Of a stretch of DNA of 33,701 bases, positions 8,506-16,394 are shown in pieces. The DNA comes from an uncultured Romboutsia sp. (GTDB taxonomy: Bacteria; Bacillota; Clostridia; Peptostreptococcales; Peptostreptococcaceae). A program made the position numbers and the translations under genes. Position 1 is the first letter of the stretch, and every line of letters begins with the position of its first letter. Location of the stretch: the NCBI GenBank assembly GCA_904418825.1, contig CAJFPU010000010.1, forward strand, positions 1 through 33,701, read 5' to 3'. The notes under the pieces are model-generated. The model saw only the letters and a list, made by a program, of their open reading frames with translations. It had not been told where the DNA came from and ran no database searches.

Positions 8506-9357
8506 TTACTTAGTTAATTTCATATATACTGCTAATCCTATACATCCTAAAATTATTAATCCACCTATTATTAATCCTATGTTTACTTTTGCAGTATTTT
8601 CTGATATTTCAACAATATTTGATATCATTTCATCTTCTGAATCTTTAGATTCATCTTTTATAGTTTCTTCTTGTGTTTTATTATCATCTGTATTTTGAGT
8701 ATCATTATTATTTTGACTTACTACATTTTCTTGATTTTGAGTAGTATTTAAACTCACACCTGAATTTATAGTATTATTTGATCCATTATTTGGCTTTTGT
8801 GTATTATTAGAACTATTTACAGAGTTAGATGGTTTATTTGTATTATTTGAACCATTTCCAGGATTAGATGGTTTATTTGTATTATCTGAATCATTTCCAG
8901 GATTAGATGGTTTATTTGTATTATCCGAATCATTTCCAGGATTTTCTGGATTTTGATTATCCTCTGTAGGAGGTAATTCTTCTACCGGTGGTACTATTTC
9001 TGTTTGATTTTTAGAAACTATAAAAGTATCTATAGCTACTGCTTTATTATCAGCTATATTTACAACTCCTTCATAATTTCCTTCTTCTAAAACTGTTGAA
9101 AAAGTACATACTTCTTCATTAAGTTTAGCTTGATCTAAGTACTTAATTGCTTTTGTATCTTTATCAAGTACCATTATAGATACATTTTCATTTGAGTTAT
9201 TTTTTGACTCTACATTAAACTCAACTGAATCATCATTTACTACAGTGTTTACTGAAAATGCTTTTGCTTCTAATGCTGCTGCTATCTTTGAACCAAATAA
9301 TCCAAAGCTACCAACTAGTAATACAGCTGTAGCTGTTAAAAGTTTTTTTTGTTTCAT
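8506..9357 (-). CDS. Membrane-anchored surface protein with Asn/Pro-rich tandem repeats
   Basis: A 283-residue protein starting MKQKKLLTATAVLLVGSFG. A start at 9411 would add a charged, signal-disrupting extension; the ATG at 9357 has an AAGGAA site at 9365-9370. It has a signal peptide (about 1-28), a small beta-rich domain (about 30-115, with VSIMVLDKDTK resembling the C-terminal modules of the two downstream proteins) and a Pro/Thr/Asn-rich stalk. The stalk contains about four 13-residue units of the type NPGNDSDNTNKPS. A C-terminal membrane span (about 257-278, VNIGLIIGGLIILGCIGLAV) ends in a short basic tail. There is no LPxTG. The design is that of a cell-surface stalk protein. It is the first gene of the pectin operon; a role in displaying the other two is an inference. 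Confidence 0.75.
   Translation of the reverse strand: MKQKKLLTATAVLLVGSFGLFGSKIAAALEAKAFSVNTVVNDDSVEFNVESKNNSNENVSIMVLDKDTKAIKYLDQAKLNEEVCTFSTVLEEGNYEGVVNIADNKAVAIDTFIVSKNQTEIVPPVEELPPTEDNQNPENPGNDSDNTNKPSNPGNDSDNTNKPSNPGNGSNNTNKPSNSVNSSNNTQKPNNGSNNTINSGVSLNTTQNQENVVSQNNNDTQNTDDNKTQEETIKDESKDSEDEMISNIVEISENTAKVNIGLIIGGLIILGCIGLAVYMKLTK
8784..8945 (-). repeat. 39-bp tandem repeats encoding the 13-residue stalk units
   Basis: Units of 39 bp recur in frame: the shared AGATGG mark begins at 8827, 8866 and 8905, and a more diverged fourth unit lies to the left. Two units are nearly identical (one or two changes), which suggests recent expansion. Confidence 0.85.
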
Positions 9358-9388
9358 TCTTGTGTTCCTTTCCTTTTTATTATTTATA

Positions 9389-9409
9389 GCAAATTTTGTT
9401 TTAATTTGC
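9389..9409 (-). promoter_or_regulatory. Inverted repeat in the leader of the pectin operon, possible operator
   Basis: GCAAATT (9389-9395) and AATTTGC (9403-9409) form a perfect 7-bp dyad with a 7-base spacer, between the promoter and the ribosome binding site of the first gene. It could be an operator or a leader hairpin. No regulator is named. Confidence 0.45.
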
Positions 9410-9427
9410 ATTTATTTGATAGTTTGA

Positions 9428-9456
9428 ATTTTAACATATTAGTTAGAATCATTCAA
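9428..9456 (-). promoter_or_regulatory. Promoter of the pectin operon
   Basis: On the minus strand: TTGAAT (9451-9456), a 17-base spacer and TAAAAT (9428-9433) preceded by TGT, i.e. an extended -10. The predicted start is near 9421, about 64 bases before the ATG at 9357. Confidence 0.7.
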
Positions 9457-9687
9457 TAGATTTTAAAGATATAATTTTTGGAATTTTTGTTTATTAATCA
9501 ATATGCACTAGTTATTTATGATATTGCAAATGTATTTATTGATGATATTGTTACTACTAATATATTTAGGATATTTTATATGTTCTTTTTTGTGAATTTT
9601 ATACAATCTATAATTTTACTAAATAATAAATAATATATTTTTAAAAATTCTTTATTTTCAATTAATTTAAATTTTTTTTAAATTTAG
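9457..9687. other. AT-rich divergent intergenic stretch
   Basis: Between the minus-strand pectin promoter and the plus-strand riboswitch promoter. It is extremely AT-rich with poly-T/poly-A tracts. I see no open reading frame, RNA gene or clear repeat in it. It may act as an UP element or a curved region for one of the two promoters. Confidence 0.5.
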
Positions 9688-9716
9688 TTGCAATTCAATA
9701 TAAAGTTTACTACTAT
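9688..9716 (+). promoter_or_regulatory. Probable promoter of the lysine-riboswitch transcript
   Basis: TTGCAA (9688-9693), a 17-base spacer and TACTAT (9711-9716); predicted start near 9723. It is preferred over the perfect TATAAT at 9743-9748 because that box would start transcription at about 9755 and remove the 5' strand of riboswitch helix P1. Confidence 0.5.
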
Positions 9717-9744
9717 CTATTAATATACAAATTAAATATAACTA

Positions 9745-9905
9745 TAATAGAGGCGCAATTAAAAATAGTAGTATTTTGGAGATCGACAAATCGCTGAAGA
9801 TTTACGAAAGGGTTAATTGCCGAAGCAAGTACATGTCAAAGTACTTAGCTGGGACTTAATTTAATAAATTAAGTACTCTCACTTTTTTAAGTGATGGAGC
9901 TATTA
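9745..9905 (+). ncRNA. Lysine riboswitch (L box) aptamer
   Basis: The conserved blocks of the lysine aptamer appear in order: AGAGGCGC at the P1/P2 start, AGTA, TTGGAG, CGAAAGG, GCCGAAG, GCTGGG, a CTCAC...GTGA hairpin and a final GGAGCTA. Helix P1 is formed by TAATAG (9745-9750) and CTATTA (9900-9905). Known for the family: binding of lysine stabilises P1 and switches off lysine biosynthesis or transport genes. Here it precedes an AGCS-family symporter gene by about 80 bases, so it should repress that gene and the overlapping amidohydrolase gene when lysine is plentiful. Confidence 0.92.
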
Positions 9906-9920
9906 AAATTATACCTAATT

Positions 9921-9942
9921 CTAAAATTCTTTTAGTTTTTTT
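9921..9942 (+). terminator. Weak terminator-like hairpin in the riboswitch expression platform
   Basis: A 6-bp stem (CTAAAA 9921-9926 with TTTTAG 9930-9935), a 3-base loop and a run of seven T. The stem is short and AT-rich, so transcription termination is only possible. The downstream sequestering helix is a stronger candidate switch. Confidence 0.4.
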
Positions 9943-9948
9943 GCCAAA

Positions 9949-9976
9949 CCTCTATTAAATTTTTAAAAATAGGGGG
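9949..9976 (+). promoter_or_regulatory. Ribosome-binding-site sequestering helix, mutually exclusive with riboswitch P1 strand
   Basis: CCTCTATT (9949-9956) can pair over 8 bp (one G-U) with AATAGGGG (9968-9975), hiding the GGGGG ribosome binding site of the symporter gene (ATG at 9984). The same CCTCTATTA (9949-9957) is the exact complement of TAATAGAGG (9745-9753), the 5' strand of P1 and its junction. Without lysine the 9-bp long-range pairing would free the site; with lysine P1 forms and the site is hidden. This fits translational control. Confidence 0.75.
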
Positions 9977-9983
9977 TATTGTT

Positions 9984-11444
9984 ATGTCTAACTTTATTAA
10001 TTCTTTAAATAATTTTATATGGGGTCCACCTCTTATATTATTAATGCTTGGGACTGGACTATATTTCACAATTGGTTCAAAGTTTTTCCAAATTAGATAT
10101 TTTAATTATATTATGAAACAAACCCTTGGAAAAATATTTAAAAAGCAAGAAGAAAATTCAGCTGAAGGTGTACTTAGTCCACTTGAAGCAGTATCTACTG
10201 CAATAGGAGGTTCAGTTGGTTTTGGTAATATTGCTGGTGTTGCAACTGCTATAGCAATGGGTGGTCCTGGTGCTACTTTATGGATGTGGATTACAGCATT
10301 TTTAGGAATGATATTAAAGCAAGTTGAAGTAACTTTAGCCGTTTATTACAGAAAAAAAGATGAAAACGGAGATCCTTATGGTGGTCCTACTTACTATATG
10401 GAAAGAGGTTTAGGTGAAGAAAGAAACTTTAAATACTGGAAAGTACTTGCTAGTATATTTGGATTTGGAATATTTTCTACTTTCTTTATAACAGCAAGTA
10501 ACTATACTATTTCAGAAGTTGTAGCTTCTACATTTAATATTAATCAAATGGTAGCTAGTTTAATAATAGTTATAGCTACATATTTAATGATTTGGAAAGG
10601 TGTAAAATACGTAGGAAAATTATTCACTAAACTTGTTCCACTAATGAGTATCGGTTATTTAATATTTGGTCTAATAATAATAGCTATAAATTATAAAAAT
10701 ATACCTCAAAGCTTTGTTTTAATATTTGAAGGTGCTTTTACTGGAAGTGCTGCTGTTGGTGGATTTGTTGGTGCAACTATTTCCAAGGTAATATCTACAG
10801 GTATGGCAAGAAGTGTATACTCTAATGAAGCTGGTTGGGGTACATCTCCAATGGTTCATGCTTCAAGTCAAACAGTTCATCCAATTGAACAAGGTCTATG
10901 GGGTTCATTTGAAGTATTTGTCGATACTTTTATTGTATGCAGTATAACGGCTTTAGTTGTAATAGTTACAGGTGAATGGTCTAGTGGCGTTGAAAGTGCT
11001 ACTTTAACACTTAATGCATTTTCTTCAGGTTTAGGTATATTTGGTACTTACTTCTTAACTATAACTATGTTAATATTTGGTCTTACAACTTCATCTGGAT
11101 GGTATGTATATTATGAAGTTGTATTAAGACATTTATGCAATAAAAATACAAAATTAAAAAATACAGTTCTTAAAATATTTAAATACTTCTATCCTTTACC
11201 AGGTCTTTTAATGACTGCTTATATACTTTATGTTGGAGATATAAGTATATGGACATTTGTTGATATAACAAGTGGTATACCTACTTTTATAAATGTATTA
11301 GTTTTACTAGTTTTATCTAAACAATATTTCGTATTATTAAAAGATTATAAAGCAAGATATTTAGGCGTTGGTAAAATAGATGAAAATATAAATTTATTTT
11401 ATGAAGATATAAAAGGAGAAGAAAATGAGAAGTATCTATTATAA
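9984..11444 (+). CDS. AGCS-family amino acid:Na+ symporter under lysine riboswitch control
   Basis: A 486-residue membrane protein of the alanine/glycine:cation symporter family (AlsT/DagA fold, about 10-11 spans). The family core is clear: GSVGFGNIAGVATAI at 76-90, YGGPTYYMERGLG at about 132-144 and SNEAGWGTSPMVHA at about 279-292. In typical alanine carriers the last motif is closer to NEAGLGSAPIAHA, so the substitutions here may reflect a different substrate. It should import a small amino acid-like solute with sodium. The lysine riboswitch upstream suggests that the substrate is lysine or a lysine-containing or lysine-yielding compound, which is an inference. Its 3' end overlaps the amidohydrolase gene by 20 bases, so transport and hydrolysis are probably coupled. 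The ribosome binding site is a GGGGG tract 7 bases before the ATG. Confidence 0.92.
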   Translation: MSNFINSLNNFIWGPPLILLMLGTGLYFTIGSKFFQIRYFNYIMKQTLGKIFKKQEENSAEGVLSPLEAVSTAIGGSVGFGNIAGVATAIAMGGPGATLWMWITAFLGMILKQVEVTLAVYYRKKDENGDPYGGPTYYMERGLGEERNFKYWKVLASIFGFGIFSTFFITASNYTISEVVASTFNINQMVASLIIVIATYLMIWKGVKYVGKLFTKLVPLMSIGYLIFGLIIIAINYKNIPQSFVLIFEGAFTGSAAVGGFVGATISKVISTGMARSVYSNEAGWGTSPMVHASSQTVHPIEQGLWGSFEVFVDTFIVCSITALVVIVTGEWSSGVESATLTLNAFSSGLGIFGTYFLTITMLIFGLTTSSGWYVYYEVVLRHLCNKNTKLKNTVLKIFKYFYPLPGLLMTAYILYVGDISIWTFVDITSGIPTFINVLVLLVLSKQYFVLLKDYKARYLGVGKIDENINLFYEDIKGEENEKYLL

Positions 11445-13032
11445 TGGAAAAGTGTTTACAGGTGAAAAAAATCTACAACAAGCATTTGTAGTTGAAGATA
11501 ATAAATTTATATATGTAGGAAATAATGAAGAAGCTCTTAAATATAAAAGTGAGTGCTCCACTTTAATCGATTTAAAAGAAAAATTTGTATGTGCTGGATT
11601 TAATGATTCTCATATGCACGTTTTAGGTTATGGATATTCTTTAAAAATGATAGACTTAGCTAAGAAAACTTCTTCTTTAAAAGAGATAAAAAATGAAATA
11701 AGTAAATATATAAATTCTAATAAGTTAAAAGAAAATGAATGGATATGTGCTAGAGGTTGGAACCATGATTACTTTAATGATGTTAATAGATTTCCAACTA
11801 AAGATGATTTAGATGAAATATCTACAGATTATCCAATATGTATAATAAGAGCATGTGGTCATGTTTGTGTTGTAAATTCAAAAGCACTACAATTGGCAAA
11901 TATAAATAAAGATACATTACAAGTTGAAGGTGGGCAATTTGATATAGATGAAAATAATGAGCCTAATGGTATATTTAGAGAAAATGCTCTTAATTTAATT
12001 TATAATAAAATACCAAAGCCTGATAAAGAAGATATAAAAAATATGATATTAATGGCTTGTAAAAGCTTAAACTCTTACGGAATTACTTCTGCTCAAACTG
12101 ATGACTTTATAGTATTTCCAGGAGTTGATTACGAAACAGTAATAAGTGCATACAAAGAACTTTCAAATGAAGGAAAGCTTACTGTTAAAATATATGAACA
12201 AGCACAACTTGCACAAAAGAAAGATTTAGAAAAATTCTTAGACAAAGGATACACTACAGGTGTTGGTGATGATTATTTTAAAATAGGACCACTTAAATTA
12301 TTAGGTGATGGATCATTAGGAGCTAGAACTGCTTATTTAAACTCACCTTATTCTGATGATGATACTACTTTTGGAATATGTACTTATACTCAAGAACAAT
12401 TTGATGAAATGGTAGAACTTGCTCATAAAAATAACATGCAAGTAGCTATACATGCTATAGGTGATAAAGCTATGGATATGGTTGTTAATTCCATTGAGAA
12501 AGCTTTAGATAAATACCCAAGAAATAATCATAGACATGGTGTTGTTCATTGCCAATTAACTACTAAGGATTTATTAAATAAATTTAGAGATTTAAATCTT
12601 CATGCTTATGTTCAATCCATATTTTTAGATTATGATATTAATATAGTTGAGGATAGAATTGGAAGTGATCGTGCTAAAACTAGTTATAACTTTAATACTT
12701 TATTTAAAGAAACTTCTATGAGTAATGGCTCTGACTGCCCTGTTGAGTTACCTAATGTTTTAGCTGGAATTTATTGTGCAGTTACTAGAAAAACTTTAGA
12801 TGGTAAGGGTCCATTTTTACCTAATCAAGCTCTTAGTGTTTATGATGCTATACTTTCTTTTACAAGACTTGGTGCTTATGCCTCTTTTGAAGAAGATATA
12901 AAAGGTGATATAGCTGTTGGTAAGGTTGCTGATTTTGTAATTTTAAGTGATAATCTTTTTGATATTGATGATGATAAAATAAAAGATGTTAAAGTTTTAA
13001 AAACTTTCTTAGATGGAAAATGTGTTTATTAA
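11425..13032 (+). CDS. YtcJ-type amidohydrolase (amidohydrolase family 3)
   Basis: A 535-residue cytoplasmic metal-dependent hydrolase of the YtcJ/N-substituted formamide deformylase group. Metal and catalytic positions visible: DSHMH (Asp61, His63, His65), Lys291 in GPLKLLGDGSLGARTA, His343 in AIHAIGDKA, His375 in GVVHCQ and Asp437 in NGSDCPVE. RACGHVCVVNSKAL (about 142-155) is also typical. The small beta-sandwich domain is formed by the two ends. Length is standard. It hydrolyses an amide or similar C-N bond in relatives; the substrate is unknown. It starts inside the symporter gene with AGGAG before the ATG and shares its lysine riboswitch, so release of lysine from an imported N-acylated or otherwise blocked precursor is a reasonable but untested idea. 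Confidence 0.9.
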   Translation: MRSIYYNGKVFTGEKNLQQAFVVEDNKFIYVGNNEEALKYKSECSTLIDLKEKFVCAGFNDSHMHVLGYGYSLKMIDLAKKTSSLKEIKNEISKYINSNKLKENEWICARGWNHDYFNDVNRFPTKDDLDEISTDYPICIIRACGHVCVVNSKALQLANINKDTLQVEGGQFDIDENNEPNGIFRENALNLIYNKIPKPDKEDIKNMILMACKSLNSYGITSAQTDDFIVFPGVDYETVISAYKELSNEGKLTVKIYEQAQLAQKKDLEKFLDKGYTTGVGDDYFKIGPLKLLGDGSLGARTAYLNSPYSDDDTTFGICTYTQEQFDEMVELAHKNNMQVAIHAIGDKAMDMVVNSIEKALDKYPRNNHRHGVVHCQLTTKDLLNKFRDLNLHAYVQSIFLDYDINIVEDRIGSDRAKTSYNFNTLFKETSMSNGSDCPVELPNVLAGIYCAVTRKTLDGKGPFLPNQALSVYDAILSFTRLGAYASFEEDIKGDIAVGKVADFVILSDNLFDIDDDKIKDVKVLKTFLDGKCVY

Positions 13033-13036
13033 AAAA

Positions 13037-13068
13037 TACCCTGTCGAGTTTTTTGACAGGATATTTTT
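13037..13068 (+). terminator. Terminator of the symporter-amidohydrolase operon
   Basis: CCTGTC (13040-13045) pairs with GACAGG (13055-13060), with extra G-U and A-U pairs inside, followed by ATATTTTT. It lies a few bases after the TAA stop at 13030-13032. Confidence 0.88.
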
Positions 13069-13174
13069 AATTTAATTAATAGCATCTTTTGCAATATTTT
13101 TGTTACTTTTCACTATATATTTGTTATTTAATGTCCTCTATAATTAAATTATAACAACGTATAATTAATAATTG

Positions 13175-13182
13175 AAAGGTGA
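13175..13182 (+). promoter_or_regulatory. Ribosome binding site deciding the cysE start
   Basis: AAAGGTGA ends 5 bases before the ATG at 13188. An in-frame GTG at 13179 lies within this site and is therefore not used. Confidence 0.75.
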
Positions 13183-13187
13183 TATAT

Positions 13188-13730
13188 ATGATTAAAAAGA
13201 TAAATGAAACTATAGATTTTATTATGAAAAACGATCCAGCTCCAAAGAGTAAATTAGAGGTACTTCTTTTGTATCCTGGGTTACATGCAGTAATTGGTCA
13301 TAGAATTTCTAATTTTTTATATAAGAAAAAATTATTTTTCAGTGCTAGGTTAGTATCTCAAGTATTTAGATTTTTTACTAATATAGAAATACATCCTGGA
13401 GCTCAAATAAATGGGACTTTATTTATAGACCATGGTGCTGGTATAGTTATTGGTGAAACTGCTGTTATAGGAAATGAAGTTACTATTTATCATGGTGTTA
13501 CTTTAGGTGGTACTGGTAAAGAAACTGGTAAGAGGCATCCTACTGTTAAAGATGGGGTTGTAATTGGTGCTGGTGCTAAGCTATTGGGGTCTATTGAAAT
13601 TGGGAATAATGTTAAAATCGGTGCTAATTCTGTAGTTTTAAAGGATATTCCTGATGGATGCACTGTTGTTGGTACTGAGGCTAGAATAGTTAAAAGACCT
13701 GCTTCGGAAAAAGTATTGTGTAATTACTAG
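13188..13730 (+). CDS. cysE: Serine O-acetyltransferase (short, EpsC/CysE type)
   Basis: A 180-residue enzyme that makes O-acetylserine from serine and acetyl-CoA, the first step of cysteine synthesis. The left-handed beta-helix hexapeptide repeats occupy about 66-165 ([40 protein letters not shown]). Catalytic residues are visible as Asp81-His82 in FIDHGAG and His117 in KRHPTV. The [16 protein letters not shown] stretch is diagnostic. Length matches short Gram-positive enzymes that lack the long N-terminal domain. The ATG at 13188 is chosen over GTG at 13179. It is a single-gene unit between two terminators, and no T-box or other riboswitch is seen upstream. Confidence 0.94.
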   Translation: MIKKINETIDFIMKNDPAPKSKLEVLLLYPGLHAVIGHRISNFLYKKKLFFSARLVSQVFRFFTNIEIHPGAQINGTLFIDHGAGIVIGETAVIGNEVTIYHGVTLGGTGKETGKRHPTVKDGVVIGAGAKLLGSIEIGNNVKIGANSVVLKDIPDGCTVVGTEARIVKRPASEKVLCNY

Positions 13731-13757
13731 ATAATATAAAAGGTATTAATAGTTAAT

Positions 13758-13800
13758 AAAAATACCCCCGTCGTATTTCCCGACGGGGTGATATTATTTT
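13758..13800. terminator. Bidirectional terminator between cysE and the polysaccharide operon
   Basis: CCCCGTCG (13766-13773) pairs with CGACGGGG (13781-13788) over 8 GC-rich bp with a 7-base loop. A T-rich tract follows on the plus strand (ATATTATTTT) and TATTTTTATT follows on the minus strand. It can end both the cysE transcript and the convergent six-gene operon. Confidence 0.9.
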
Positions 13801-13845
13801 GTAGATTTATTAATTTTATTATGTATATCTTATTTTCATTTACAT

Positions 13846-15261
13846 TTATTTACTGAAAACTTTATTTTGATTTTTTCTAGTTATTTTTGACCATTCAGAT
13901 TTACGTTTCTTATAACCCCAAAAACCACTTAATCTAAACCAACCACAAATTTGTCTATATCCAAAACTCTCAAGTATTGAAAATATTATATACATTACTA
14001 TAATTTTAAAGTTAATAGTATTCTTAAAAGTATAACTTTCTAAAATTATAGAAACTATAGAAATTACTATACTATATACCATATACATAAATAAAAATGT
14101 AATTAAAAAATCGATATTTAAAAATCCTAAAAAATATGATAATACAATTATAAAAAGTCCAAATACATCAACTATACAAGATAACATCTCAAAAATTACA
14201 AAGTATAGAAATGAAAATACACCTACTAATCCATACTTTGGATTTAACAGTATATATCTATGCATGTATAAACTTGTTATAAGTCCAATATGCCAACGTC
14301 TTCTTTGACCTTTTAAATCTTTATACTTTTCAGGTACTTGAGACCAACATATTGCTCTATGTGAGTATTTTATACTATATTTTAATTCATTCTTTCTATG
14401 AAATGAATGTAATTTAACTACTAAATCCATATCTTCACCTATAGTTTTAGTATCATAGCCTCCAACATTAATAACTGCACTTTTTTTAAATAATCCAAAA
14501 GCACCTGATATAATTAAATTACCATTAAATTTGTTAAACCAAACTCTTGTAGTTAAAAATACTCTAAAATATTCAATTGTTTGAAATATAGCAAATACAT
14601 TTTTGGGAGTTAGCATTTTTACAACATTTCCATCGTCTAAAATTACCGAATTTGCCACCTTAATATTACCACCTACTGCAATAGTAGTATCATCCTCCAT
14701 ATATGGCATTACAATGTTAGCTAAAGAGTCTTTTTGTAATATTGAATCTGCATCAAGTGATATAAATAGTGGATAACTTGAAATATTTATCCCCATATTA
14801 AGGGAATCAGCTTTACCACCATTTTCTTTTTTTACAAGTGTTAATTTTATTTTATTATTTATAATACCTTCATATATATTTTTTTCTTTTTTGCATTCTA
14901 CTACTCTTCTTATTGGTCTTACTACTTTTTTCAAATTAAATGTATCTACAACAATAGATGATGTATTATCACTTGATCCATCATCTATTACTATTATTTC
15001 ATAGTTTGGATAATTTTGACTAGCTAGTGATTTTATACAATCTACTATTGTAGCTTCTTCATTATAAGCAGGTACAAGTATAGAAACTGGAACATAATTC
15101 TCATCGTTTTCTATAGATAATTTGTTAAAATATTTTCTTTTTTTCTTATCTTCATTTATTTCTAATACTGATGAAATTGTTGAAATAAAGAATATTACTG
15201 CGTAAATAAATACATAATAAAAAAAGAATGTATTTATACCATCAACTATTAATTTTAACAT
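13846..15261 (-). CDS. Processive family 2 glycosyltransferase (membrane polysaccharide synthase)
   Basis: A 471-residue protein with one N-terminal membrane span (about 9-33), a GT2 catalytic domain and about three or four C-terminal spans. All motifs of cellulose/hyaluronan/PNAG synthase-like enzymes are present: VSILVPAYNEEATI at 59-72, Asp93-Asp94 in IDDGSSDN, Asp170-x-Asp172 in SLDADS, Glu276-Asp277 in IGEDMDL (catalytic base region) and Gln319-RRRW323 (the QxxRW product-binding motif). It should polymerise a sugar nucleotide and move the chain across the membrane. The polymer is unknown. No PilZ domain is visible, so c-di-GMP control is not evident in this chain. It is the last gene of the operon, overlapping the HEAT protein gene by 7 bases. 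Confidence 0.92.
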   Translation of the reverse strand: MLKLIVDGINTFFFYYVFIYAVIFFISTISSVLEINEDKKKRKYFNKLSIENDENYVPVSILVPAYNEEATIVDCIKSLASQNYPNYEIIVIDDGSSDNTSSIVVDTFNLKKVVRPIRRVVECKKEKNIYEGIINNKIKLTLVKKENGGKADSLNMGINISSYPLFISLDADSILQKDSLANIVMPYMEDDTTIAVGGNIKVANSVILDDGNVVKMLTPKNVFAIFQTIEYFRVFLTTRVWFNKFNGNLIISGAFGLFKKSAVINVGGYDTKTIGEDMDLVVKLHSFHRKNELKYSIKYSHRAICWSQVPEKYKDLKGQRRRWHIGLITSLYMHRYILLNPKYGLVGVFSFLYFVIFEMLSCIVDVFGLFIIVLSYFLGFLNIDFLITFLFMYMVYSIVISIVSIILESYTFKNTINFKIIVMYIIFSILESFGYRQICGWFRLSGFWGYKKRKSEWSKITRKNQNKVFSK

Positions 15262-16394
15262 GAATAATCTACCTCTAACTTTCCTGTTTCTTTTAAGTAA
15301 TCTTCATAACATATTTTTTCTTGACTAAACATTGCATATAATAAAATATCTATCGAATATTTATCATTAGTTTTTATTACTCTATCTATTATAATATCTT
15401 CATTAAAATTTAATAAAGATATTGCTGAATTATATCTTACATACCAATTATAATCAGTTATACTAATTAGCAATGCTTCAATAATCTCTTTTTCCTTATA
15501 CTTACCTAATGTAGAAGCACTTATTGCTCTATACTCCCATTCTTTATGATTTAATAATTTCTTTATTTCTTCTTTTGCATAATTAAAATGTATTTTTGAA
15601 AAATATTTTATAGCACTTATTCTAACTTCCTTATTTAAGTTTTCATCTGTAAGTATAGACATTACTTGATCTTTTGCAAACTCAGCATTTTGATTTTTTA
15701 AATGCTCTATTATATTTTTTTGAATCTGATTATTAAATGTATAAAACTTAAATAATAAAGCTTTATCTAAAGTTTCAAAGTTTCCATAAAAATTATCTAA
15801 TATATCTATTAAAATCTTCCCATTAATATATTGTTTTTTATCAGATATGCATTGTAATGCTTTTATTAAATTTGTTGTTTTTCCAATTTTAGAAAAAGTT
15901 TTTAAAGTTTCTACTCGTAAAAAAATAGATTTTGTATTTAAACAATTAAATAAAAATTCATTTAATTCATAATTATCTAATCTATATTCACCTAATAAGT
16001 TTACTATAAAAGTTTTCTCAATATCATCTTTATTTTTATATTTTCTTACTGTCTTTAAAATATCTTCTTCAAAATATTTAACATATGTTTTTGTATATTC
16101 CTTATTTATATTATCTTTGTTTAATTTAATTATCGTTTCATTGAAAACTTCAAAGTAATTCTTATTACATATTTTTGATTTTATGTAATCAATATCCATT
16201 TTATATAATTTATTATTTAATTTAATAATTTTAATTTGTCTTTCTACTTCAAGTGCCAATGTTTTATTTAATTTTTCTACCTTTTTCTCATTTATCTTAT
16301 CTAAAAAATCTCTACATAACATATATACTACAGAACATAGTATTATATATATAAAGAAAGTAAAAATAGTATATATTCTAATTACTTCTAGCAT
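15255..16394 (-). CDS. Membrane-anchored HEAT-repeat protein
   Basis: A 379-residue protein with one N-terminal membrane span (about 7-27, IYTIFTFFIYIILCSVVYML), a charged coiled stretch and then an all-alpha region. From about 220 to 360 helical pairs of the HEAT/armadillo type can be seen, for example NKEVRISAIKYFSKI, EWEYRAISASTLGKYK and NWYVRYNSAISLLNF. Such repeats usually bind other proteins. The topology would place the repeats in the cytoplasm next to the membrane. Its gene overlaps the glycosidase-like gene by 17 bases and the GT2 gene by 7, so it is probably a partner of the polysaccharide synthase. No catalytic motif is seen; the exact role is unknown. Confidence 0.75.
   Translation of the reverse strand: MLEVIRIYTIFTFFIYIILCSVVYMLCRDFLDKINEKKVEKLNKTLALEVERQIKIIKLNNKLYKMDIDYIKSKICNKNYFEVFNETIIKLNKDNINKEYTKTYVKYFEEDILKTVRKYKNKDDIEKTFIVNLLGEYRLDNYELNEFLFNCLNTKSIFLRVETLKTFSKIGKTTNLIKALQCISDKKQYINGKILIDILDNFYGNFETLDKALLFKFYTFNNQIQKNIIEHLKNQNAEFAKDQVMSILTDENLNKEVRISAIKYFSKIHFNYAKEEIKKLLNHKEWEYRAISASTLGKYKEKEIIEALLISITDYNWYVRYNSAISLLNFNEDIIIDRVIKTNDKYSIDILLYAMFSQEKICYEDYLKETGKLEVDYSC

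Noticed and set aside
8784-8945. CRISPR-like array from regularly spaced repeats
   Set aside because: The 39-bp units are contiguous, keep a reading frame and encode 13-residue surface repeats; there are no spacers.
9743-9748. Perfect TATAAT as promoter for the symporter gene
   Set aside because: Transcription from it would begin near 9755 and remove the 5' strand of riboswitch helix P1 (9745-9750). An upstream promoter (9688-9716) fits the riboswitch better.
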